This document shows positions 6,211 to 11,557 of a DNA stretch of 11,557 nucleotides, in pieces. This stretch comes from an uncultured Oscillospiraceae bacterium (lineage in GTDB: Bacteria; Bacillota; Clostridia; Oscillospirales; Oscillospiraceae): assembly GCA_944385065.1 (NCBI GenBank), contig CALWVX010000040.1:1-11557 (forward strand). Reading direction: 5' to 3'. A program made the translations under genes and the position numbers. Position 1 is the first letter of the stretch. Every line of letters starts with the position of its first letter. Below the pieces are notes generated by a model. That model did not search any database. It was not told the origin of the DNA and saw only the letters and a program-made list of their open reading frames with translations.

Positions 6211-7443
6211 ATGATGAAGAAGTTTCTTGCAAGCGCTTTATCCGCCGCCATGCTGCTGGGTCTGCTGGCCGGCTGCGGCGGCGGAAGCACCTCCACGCCC
6301 GGCAGCACCTCCACCCCCGATGCCTCCTCCGCCGACGGCGGCTCCGGCGCCGAGAATGTGATCAAGATCGGCGTGTTCGAGCCCTTCACCGGCGACTCCG
6401 CCTCCGGCGGCAACAAGGAGTATCTGGGCATGCAGTACGCCAACTCCGTCACCCCCACCGTGGAAGTGGGCGGCGTGGAGTACACCGTGGAGCTGGTCCC
6501 CTCTGACAACGGCTCCACCACCGACAAGGCCATGACCGCCGCCAGCCAGCTGGTCAGCGAGGGCGTGTCCATGGTTCTGGGCTCCTATGGCTCCGGCGTG
6601 TCCATCGCCGCCGGCCCCACCTTCGGCAGCGCGGGCATCCCCGCCATCGGCGTCACCTGCACCAACCCCAACGTGACCGCCGGCAACGACTACTACTTCC
6701 GCATCTGCTTCCTGGATCCCTTCCAGGGCACCGTGCTGGCCAACTTCGCCATGGACAAATTCGACGCGCAGGTGGCCTACTGCCTGGGTGAGACGGGCAA
6801 CGAGTACGACCAGGGCCTGATCAGCTACTTCGAGCAGGCCTTCACCGCCGCCGGCGGCCAGGTCATCAAGGCCTTCTATCCCACCAACAACTCCGACTTC
6901 AACTCCTATCTGACCCAGGCCCAGCAGGCCGGAGCCGACGTGATCTTCACCCCCGTCTCCATCGCCTACGCCACCCAGATCATCAGCCAGGCCGCCTCTC
7001 TGGGCGTCGACATCCCCATCCTGGGCTCCGACACCCTGGACGACAACAAGGTGCTGGAGGCCGCCAAGGACACCGACATCCAGCTGTATGTGTCCACCTT
7101 CTATCAGGAGGGCGGCAACCCTGAGTTCGACGAGGGCTTCAAGGAGTACATCAACACCGCCGACGGCGCTCTGGAGGCCAACGGCGGCAACGACACCATC
7201 TCCGCCGTGTCCGCCATGGGCTACGACGCCTACAACGTGGCCCTGGAGGCCATCAAGGCCGCCGGCTCCGTGGATCCCGCAGCCATCAAGGCCGCTTTGT
7301 GGGACGTGACCTACGACGGCGTGTCCGGCCACATCGCCTTTGACGACGTGAACGGCGACGCGGTTCGGGATACCGCCTACATCAAGCACTCCACCAATGA
7401 CGGCGTGTCCTGGGAGCTGGAGACGGTTCAGACTGTCTCCTGA
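6211..7443 (+). CDS. livJ: Branched-chain amino acid ABC transporter, substrate-binding lipoprotein
   Basis: This 410-aa protein is the extracellular binding component of a LIV-I-type importer. A lipoprotein signal peptide ends in the lipobox LLAGC with the acylated cysteine at residue 22. A flexible Gly/Ser/Thr/Pro linker (23-49) follows, then a periplasmic-binding fold of the Leu/Ile/Val type (IKIGVFEPFTGDSASGG at 51-67, ASQLVSEGVSMVLGSYGSG, GETGNEYDQG near 193-202, ADVIFTP, ILGSDTLDD). Substrate could be Leu/Ile/Val or another amino acid or amide; the sequence alone does not decide. The ATG at 6211 is chosen because AAGGAG (6197-6202) is 8 nt upstream; a second ATG follows at 6214. Codon use is extremely biased to C-ending codons, more than in the neighbouring genes, suggesting high expression. 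It is the first gene of livJHMGF, followed by 178 nt with two hairpins. Confidence 0.92.
   Translation: MMKKFLASALSAAMLLGLLAGCGGGSTSTPGSTSTPDASSADGGSGAENVIKIGVFEPFTGDSASGGNKEYLGMQYANSVTPTVEVGGVEYTVELVPSDNGSTTDKAMTAASQLVSEGVSMVLGSYGSGVSIAAGPTFGSAGIPAIGVTCTNPNVTAGNDYYFRICFLDPFQGTVLANFAMDKFDAQVAYCLGETGNEYDQGLISYFEQAFTAAGGQVIKAFYPTNNSDFNSYLTQAQQAGADVIFTPVSIAYATQIISQAASLGVDIPILGSDTLDDNKVLEAAKDTDIQLYVSTFYQEGGNPEFDEGFKEYINTADGALEANGGNDTISAVSAMGYDAYNVALEAIKAAGSVDPAAIKAALWDVTYDGVSGHIAFDDVNGDAVRDTAYIKHSTNDGVSWELETVQTVS
6283..6318 (+). repeat. Two tandem 18-bp units encoding GSTSTP in the LivJ linker
   Basis: Units 6283-6300 and 6301-6318 are identical at 16 of 18 bases and encode GSTSTP twice (residues 25-36), directly after the lipid-anchored cysteine region. 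They form the flexible tether between membrane anchor and binding domain; copy number may vary between strains. Confidence 0.7.
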
Positions 7444-7468
7444 CCCGGCGCCCGCAAACAATCCATTC

Positions 7469-7503
7469 CGGTTGGCGGGGACCAGAGGGGTCCCCGCCAA
7501 CCG
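7469..7503 (+). promoter_or_regulatory. Strong stem-loop after livJ (no U-tract)
   Basis: Arms 7469-7483 and 7489-7503 form a perfect 15-bp GC-rich stem (CGGTTGGCGGGGACC) around a 5-nt loop. It is followed by CACATGACCC and not by a T-run. It probably protects the 3' end of livJ mRNA or acts as a partial attenuator, and does not look like a full terminator. Confidence 0.7.
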
Positions 7504-7531
7504 CACATGACCCCATTCCCACAACTCTGGA

Positions 7532-7580
7532 CTGGGCCGTCTCAAGGGGAGGTCGCCTCCCTCTCTTTGAGACAGCCCAG
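7532..7580 (+). promoter_or_regulatory. Second stem-loop between livJ and livH
   Basis: CTGGGC (7532-7537) pairs with GCCCAG (7575-7580), GTCTCAA (7539-7545) with TTGAGAC (7567-7573) after one C/A mismatch, and GGGAGG (7547-7552) with CCTCCC (7556-7561) around the loop TCG. The inner and outer stems are separated by an asymmetric internal loop. No T-run follows. It lies 28 nt after the first hairpin and 41 nt before livH. Confidence 0.65.
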
Positions 7581-7594
7581 CCGGTTCGTATGAG
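7567..7594 (+). promoter_or_regulatory. Possible weak internal promoter for livHMGF
   Basis: TTGAGA (7567-7572) matches the -35 consensus at five of six positions, and TATGAG (7589-7594) the -10 at four of six, with a 16-bp spacer. The -35 box lies inside the 3' arm of the second hairpin. A start near 7601 would leave a short leader with the livH ribosome site. The match is weak and may be chance. Confidence 0.25.
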
Positions 7595-7621
7595 AGAAAT
7601 TGTAAATGGGAGGATACGCCT

Positions 7622-8554
7622 ATGGAACTGCTAATCTCCACTCTGCTGTTCGGGATTTCGGTGGGCGGTCAGTACGCCCTGATCGCCATCGGATACACCA
7701 TGGTGTACGGCATCCTGCGCCTGATCAACTTCGCCCACGGCGACGTGTTCATGGTGGCCGGCCTGATCGGCATCTATTCCACCAGCCTGCTCACCGCCCT
7801 GCTGTCCAACATCATGGGGGCAGAGGCCGCAGCCATGGCTGCCGTTCCCCTGAGTCTGCTTCTGGTACTGGTTCTGACGGTGGCTCTGGGCTTCTGCATT
7901 GAGCGGGTGGCCTACAAGCCTCTGCGCTCCGCCCCCCGCATGAGCGTCATGATTTCGGCCATCGGGGTGAGCTATCTCCTTCAGAACACCGCCACCTATA
8001 TCACCGCCGCTCAGCCCACCAACTATCCCCCCCTTCCCTTTCTGGGGGACACCGTCGAGATCGCCGGCACTTCCATCAAGTGGGTCGTGCTGGTCACCCC
8101 CTTCCTGGTGCTGGCCCTGGTCATTGTGCTGACCCAGCTGATCAATCACACCAAGATCGGCATGGCCATGCGGGCGGTGGCCAAGGACTTTGAGACCAGC
8201 CAGCTCATGGGCATCAAGATCAACTCGGTCATCTCCATGACCTTTGTGATCGGCTCCGCTCTGGCGGCGGTGGGCTCCATGCTCTACTTCACCACCTATC
8301 CCACCATCGTCCCCACCTCGGGCGCCATGCCCGGCCTGAAGGCCTTTGTGGCCGCGGTATTCGGGGGAATCGGCTCCATTCCCGGCGCGGTAATCGGGGC
8401 CTTCCTCATCGGCATCTGCGAAAACTTCGTGAAAATTCTCCCCTTCGAGGGGGCCACCACCTTCGTGGACGCCTTCACCTTTGCCCTTCTCATCATTATT
8501 CTGGTCTTTAAGCCCACCGGTCTGTTCGGGGAAAAGGCCACCGACAAGGTCTGA
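7622..8554 (+). CDS. livH: Branched-chain amino acid ABC transporter permease LivH
   Basis: This 310-aa membrane permease forms one half of the translocation channel with LivM. About eight hydrophobic segments are seen. The N-terminal GGQYALIAIGYTMVYGILRLINFAHGD region (in two parts, about 15-41), the cytosolic MRAVAKDFETSQLMGI loop (about 183-198) that contacts the ATPases, and GLKAFVAAVFGGIGSIPGA near 238-256 are typical of LivH. Length is normal. GGGAGGA (7608-7614) lies 7 nt before the ATG. It is followed by livM after 19 nt. Confidence 0.93.
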   Translation: MELLISTLLFGISVGGQYALIAIGYTMVYGILRLINFAHGDVFMVAGLIGIYSTSLLTALLSNIMGAEAAAMAAVPLSLLLVLVLTVALGFCIERVAYKPLRSAPRMSVMISAIGVSYLLQNTATYITAAQPTNYPPLPFLGDTVEIAGTSIKWVVLVTPFLVLALVIVLTQLINHTKIGMAMRAVAKDFETSQLMGIKINSVISMTFVIGSALAAVGSMLYFTTYPTIVPTSGAMPGLKAFVAAVFGGIGSIPGAVIGAFLIGICENFVKILPFEGATTFVDAFTFALLIIILVFKPTGLFGEKATDKV

Positions 8555-8573
8555 GGGGAGGAAGCGAAACGAC

Positions 8574-9947
8574 ATGATCCAAGAGAAAAAGAGCAAAAAG
8601 GGCGCGGCCGCCGGTCTGATCCTCGCCGCCGTCCTGCTGATTCTGGTGGTGGTGCTGGAAAACCTCAGCGCCCTGCTGGGAAACGCGGTGCCCAGCTTTC
8701 TGCTGCCCACCAGTCAGCTGTTTGTCGTCCTGAAAAAAGGCGCGGTCTACTCCCTGGTGGCCGTGTCCATGAACCTGCTCAACGGCTTCACGGGGCTGTT
8801 CTCCCTGGGGCAGGCGGGCTTCATGCTTCTGGGCGCCTATACTTACGCCATTCTCACCGTTCCCATGTCCGCCAAGGAGACCGTTTACTATCTGTACGGC
8901 GGTTCGGCGGTCCCCTTCTCCCTGCCCGACCTCTTCGGCGGAGCAGACACCCCCTCCGGCCTGATCCTGGGCGTGGCGCTGGCGATCCTGCTGGGCGGCT
9001 GCGTGGCGGCCCTGTTCGCCTTCCTCATCGGCCTGCCCGTGTTGCGTCTGAAAAGCGACTATCTGGCCATCGCCACTTTGGGATTTGCGGAGATCATCCG
9101 GGCCGTGTTCCAGTGGCAGCCTCTGGGGCCGATCACCAACGGCGCTAACATGATCACCCAGATTCCCACCTTCAACAACTTCAACATCACTGACGCCAAC
9201 GGCACGGTGATCCTGCGCCTGTCCACCTTCTTCCCCTTCCTGGTGGCCATTCTGTGCATCGCCATCATCGTGATGCTGATCAACTCCTCCTACGGCCGGG
9301 CCTTCAAGGCCATCCGGGAGGACGAAATTGCCGCCGAGGCCATGGGTATCAACCTGGCCAAGCACAAGATGCTCTCCTTCTGCATCAGTTCCTTCTTTGC
9401 CGGCGTGGGCGGCGCTCTGTTCGCCATGTTCGTCAACAACGCCCAGGCCAAGGTGTACACCTCCACCATGACCTATGAAATCCTGCTCATCGTGGTCATC
9501 GGAGGCATCGGTTCCATCTCCGGTTCCTGCATCGCCACCTTCCTGTATGTGGCCTGCTCCGAGTGGTGGCTGCGCTTCCTGGACAACACGATGCAGTTCT
9601 CTTCCCCCTCCGCCCCGGAGCGCACCACCTTCATCGTGGTGTTCGCCGTGGTGGTGGTACTGGCCGCCGCCCTTCTGATCTGGCGGGAGCGCCGGGGCCG
9701 GGGCGTGTTCTGGAAACAGGCGCTGGTGGCCCTTCTGGCTGTCGCTCTGCTGGCCTGGATCACCTGGTTCGCCCTGTCCGGTCAGACCAAGGTGCCTCTG
9801 CTGCGCACCGGCTTCCGGATGGTGGTCTTCTCGGTCATCATCATGATCGTGGTGCTGTTTTTCCGGCGCGGTATGCTGGGGGACAAGGAACTGACTGATA
9901 TTCTGTTTTCCCGCCGCAAGGCGGTCGGAAAGGAGGCTGCCCAATGA
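8574..9947 (+). CDS. livM: Branched-chain amino acid ABC transporter permease LivM, with extra C-terminal helices
   Basis: This 457-aa permease pairs with LivH. Family features are MNLLNGFTGLFSLGQAGFML (66-85), LRLKSDYLAIATLGFAEIIR (157-176), NGANMI, the ATPase-contact loop FKAIREDEIAAEAMGIN (244-260) and VVIGGIGSISG (307-317). After the usual last core segments an added stretch (about 340-416) carries two further predicted helices (352-370, 383-400) joined by a basic loop RERRGRG. The usual terminal helix (VVFSVIIMIVVLFFRRGMLG) comes only afterwards. The start at ATG 8574 has GGGGAGG upstream but with a long, 12-nt spacing; no other start fits. The stop overlaps livG by 4 nt. Confidence 0.9.
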   Translation: MIQEKKSKKGAAAGLILAAVLLILVVVLENLSALLGNAVPSFLLPTSQLFVVLKKGAVYSLVAVSMNLLNGFTGLFSLGQAGFMLLGAYTYAILTVPMSAKETVYYLYGGSAVPFSLPDLFGGADTPSGLILGVALAILLGGCVAALFAFLIGLPVLRLKSDYLAIATLGFAEIIRAVFQWQPLGPITNGANMITQIPTFNNFNITDANGTVILRLSTFFPFLVAILCIAIIVMLINSSYGRAFKAIREDEIAAEAMGINLAKHKMLSFCISSFFAGVGGALFAMFVNNAQAKVYTSTMTYEILLIVVIGGIGSISGSCIATFLYVACSEWWLRFLDNTMQFSSPSAPERTTFIVVFAVVVVLAAALLIWRERRGRGVFWKQALVALLAVALLAWITWFALSGQTKVPLLRTGFRMVVFSVIIMIVVLFFRRGMLGDKELTDILFSRRKAVGKEAAQ

Positions 9948-10948
9948 GTGAACAGCCCATTCTCCGCCTGAACCACATTACCATGCAGTTCGGCGGCGTG
10001 GTGGCGGTGAACGATCTGTCTCTGGAGGTACAGCCGGGGCAGATTGTGGCCCTCATCGGCCCCAACGGGGCCGGCAAGACCACCGCCTTCAACTGCATCA
10101 CGGGAGTTTACGAACCCACCAACGGACTGGTGTCCTTCTGCGGCGAGCCCATGGTTCGAAACCACCCCCAGGGGAAAATGTCCAAGTCCTATCAGGGGGA
10201 AAACGGCACGCTGTACACCTCCCGGCTGGATCTGAGCGATTCCGAGGCCCTGGCCGCCATTGAGGCGGAACAGAACCCGGAGGCGAAGGCCGCCCTGCAA
10301 AAGTCGTATGATCAGGCGTTGGAGGAGCGCAGGGCTCTCGCCCGGGAGCAGGACCCTCTGGCCTTCTCCGACAAGGTCCTCTCCCCCACTCCCGACAAGA
10401 TCACCCAGCTGGGCATCGCCCGGACTTTCCAGAACATTCGTCTGTTCTCCGCGCTATCGGTCTTTGACAATGTGCTCATCGCCAAACACATGCGGGCCAA
10501 GCAGAATGTATTCTCCGCCACCTTCCGCTTCAATCGGGCGGAGGAAAACCGCATGCGCCAGGAGGCCATGGCGCTGCTGGAGGAACAGGGACTGGCCCAT
10601 TTGAAGGACGAGGTGGCCGGTTCCCTGCCCTACGGGCTGCAGCGCCGGCTGGAAATTGCCCGGGCCCTGGCCACTCAGCCCAAGCTTCTGCTTCTGGATG
10701 AGCCGGCTGCCGGCATGAACCCCCAGGAGACCCAGGAACTTACCGACTTCATCCGTCAGATTCGGAAGGAATACGGCCTGTCCATCCTGATGATTGAGCA
10801 CCACATGGATCTGGTCATGCAGATCTCCGAGCACATCTATGTTCTGGACTTCGGCAAACTGATCGCCCAGGGCACGCCCACGGAGATTCAGAACAATCCT
10901 CGGGTCATTGAGGCCTATTTGGGGGTGGCAGACGATGCTGAAAATTAA
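9944..10948 (+). CDS. livG: Branched-chain amino acid ABC transporter ATPase LivG, with large insertion
   Basis: LivG is one of the two cytosolic ATPases that drive the importer. The 334-aa product has Walker A GPNGAGKTT (39-47), the Q-loop glutamine at RTFQNIRLF (Q163), a signature region SLPYGLQRRLEIARAL (227-242), Walker B KLLLLDEP (247-254), the LivG-typical AAGMNPQET, and a switch histidine in IEHHMD (286). Two things are odd. Between about residues 71 and 147 there is a charged insertion, mostly helical in appearance, absent from standard LivG (about 255 aa). The signature reads YGLQ where LivG proteins such as that of E. coli have YGQQ. The ATG at 9944 overlaps the livM stop by 4 nt, with AAGGAGG 7 nt upstream. 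The C-terminus overlaps livF by 14 nt. Confidence 0.92.
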   Translation: MSEQPILRLNHITMQFGGVVAVNDLSLEVQPGQIVALIGPNGAGKTTAFNCITGVYEPTNGLVSFCGEPMVRNHPQGKMSKSYQGENGTLYTSRLDLSDSEALAAIEAEQNPEAKAALQKSYDQALEERRALAREQDPLAFSDKVLSPTPDKITQLGIARTFQNIRLFSALSVFDNVLIAKHMRAKQNVFSATFRFNRAEENRMRQEAMALLEEQGLAHLKDEVAGSLPYGLQRRLEIARALATQPKLLLLDEPAAGMNPQETQELTDFIRQIRKEYGLSILMIEHHMDLVMQISEHIYVLDFGKLIAQGTPTEIQNNPRVIEAYLGVADDAEN

Positions 10949-11557
10949 TGAACTGAAAGTGAGTTACGGCGGCATCGAGGCCGTCAAGGGCATCTCTTTC
11001 GAGGTGCCGGAGGGACAGATCGTCACCCTGATCGGGGCCAACGGCGCGGGCAAGTCCACCACTCTGCGGGCCATTGCCGGCCTGGTGAAGCCCGCCCATG
11101 GCCGCATCCACCTGCAGGGGGTTGACATCACCTCCCTGACCCCTGACCAGATCGTGTCCAAGGGAATCACCCTGGTGCCCGAGGGACGGCATGTGTTTCC
11201 CGACCTGACGGTGCTGGAAAACCTGAAGATCGGGGCCTATCTGCGGAAGGATAACCTGGAGGACGACCTGAACTGGGTCTATGAGCTGTTCCCCCGCCTG
11301 AAAGAGCGTTCCTGGCAGGCGGCCGGCACCCTGTCCGGCGGCGAACAGCAGATGCTGGCCGTGGGCCGCGCCCTCATGTCCCGCCCCAAGATCATGATGA
11401 TGGACGAACCTTCTCTGGGACTGGCCCCCATTGTGGTCAAGGGTATTTTCGACATCATCCGGGAGATCAACAAGCAGGGCGTCACCATCCTTCTGGTGGA
11501 GCAGAACGCCAATATGGCGCTGAAATGCGCCGACGTGGGCTATGTGCTGGAGACCGG
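10935..11557 (+). CDS. livF: Branched-chain amino acid ABC transporter ATPase LivF, cut by window edge
   Basis: LivF is the second ATPase of the importer and pairs with LivG. 207 complete codons are visible; the usual length is about 235 aa, so only the last part is missing. Visible motifs are Walker A GANGAGKST (34-42), ITLVPEGRHVFPDLTVLENL (the LivF form of the Q-loop region, 78-97), the signature LSGGEQQ (133-139), Walker B KIMMMDEPSLGLAP (152-165) and VEQNA (188-192), where Gln replaces the switch His as is normal in LivF. The ATG at 10935 lies inside livG (14-nt overlap) with a G-rich GGGGGTGG about 7 nt upstream. An ATG at 10948 is out of frame. Confidence 0.94.
   Translation, partial: MLKINELKVSYGGIEAVKGISFEVPEGQIVTLIGANGAGKSTTLRAIAGLVKPAHGRIHLQGVDITSLTPDQIVSKGITLVPEGRHVFPDLTVLENLKIGAYLRKDNLEDDLNWVYELFPRLKERSWQAAGTLSGGEQQMLAVGRALMSRPKIMMMDEPSLGLAPIVVKGIFDIIREINKQGVTILLVEQNANMALKCADVGYVLET

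Noticed and set aside
6191..6214. Seven-codon upstream frame MKKEYLE ending in a TGA that overlaps the livJ start
   Set aside because: It would pass over the livJ ribosome site, but it has no ribosome site of its own and contains the AAGGAG that serves livJ, so it is most likely a coincidence.
6238..7641. Long open frame of 467 codons on the minus strand opposite livJ
   Set aside because: It is the mirror of the C-ending codon bias of livJ: a Gly/Val/His-rich low-complexity product with no ribosome site and no family likeness.
8508..9944. Long minus-strand open frames opposite livH and livM (also 7631-8710)
   Set aside because: The products are rich in Gln/His/Gly/Asp, as expected from reading permease codons backwards. 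The plus-strand permeases are clearly the real genes.
1..11557. CRISPR arrays, tRNA or rRNA genes, insertion sequences, prophage or defence genes
   Set aside because: No arrays of spaced repeats, no RNA gene signatures, and no transposase, integrase or defence-like proteins are seen. The whole window is explained by the genes and sites listed.

Overview
The window looks like chromosomal DNA of an endospore-forming member of the Clostridia. It is GC-rich with strong GCC/GGC/CTG codon bias, which would fit the Oscillospirales (Flavonifractor/Lawsonibacter/Oscillibacter-like gut anaerobes). The spore-former call rests on a complete spoIIIA operon and is firm. The family-level placement is inference from GC content and protein style.

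Layout. Positions 1-471 (minus) hold the N-terminal part of a secreted protein with a stalk / copper-amine-oxidase-N-like domain, with its own sigma-A-type promoter. Positions 472-783 are non-coding: the leader and promoter of that gene, and a strong intrinsic terminator for the genes to the right. Positions 784-1131 (minus) encode an Asp23/Gls24 (YqhY-like) protein with its own sigma-A-type promoter, which lies inside a perfect 9-bp inverted repeat. Positions 1232-5988 (minus) are the complete spoIIIAA-AB-AC-AD-AE-AF-AG-AH operon. It is tightly packed, with repeated ATGA-type overlaps, and is preceded by a very good sigma-E-type promoter. The 222-bp divergent intergenic region (5989-6210) holds that promoter and, facing the other way, the sigma-A-type promoter of a branched-chain amino acid (LIV-I type) ABC transporter operon. 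Positions 6211-11557 (plus) encode livJ (lipoprotein binding protein), livH and livM (permeases), livG and livF (ATPases). livF runs off the right edge.

How the genes work together. SpoIIIAA-AH form the mother-cell side of the channel (the A-Q complex) that joins mother cell and engulfed forespore. SpoIIIAA is the ATPase, AB/AC/AD/AE/AF are membrane parts, and AG and AH carry ring-building domains. The liv operon encodes one complete importer, probably for leucine/isoleucine/valine or a related amino acid or amide. Two strong stem-loops without U-tracts follow livJ, as expected if the binding protein is made in excess over the membrane parts.

Most of the window is ordinary core-genome content, and I see no undescribed defence, mobile or biosynthetic system. 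The points worth a second look are the inverted repeat that brackets the asp23 promoter, a roughly 77-residue insertion in LivG between Walker A and the Q-loop together with a changed signature motif, two extra predicted membrane helices near the C-terminus of LivM, the twin hairpins after livJ, and two perfect palindromes around the liv promoter.
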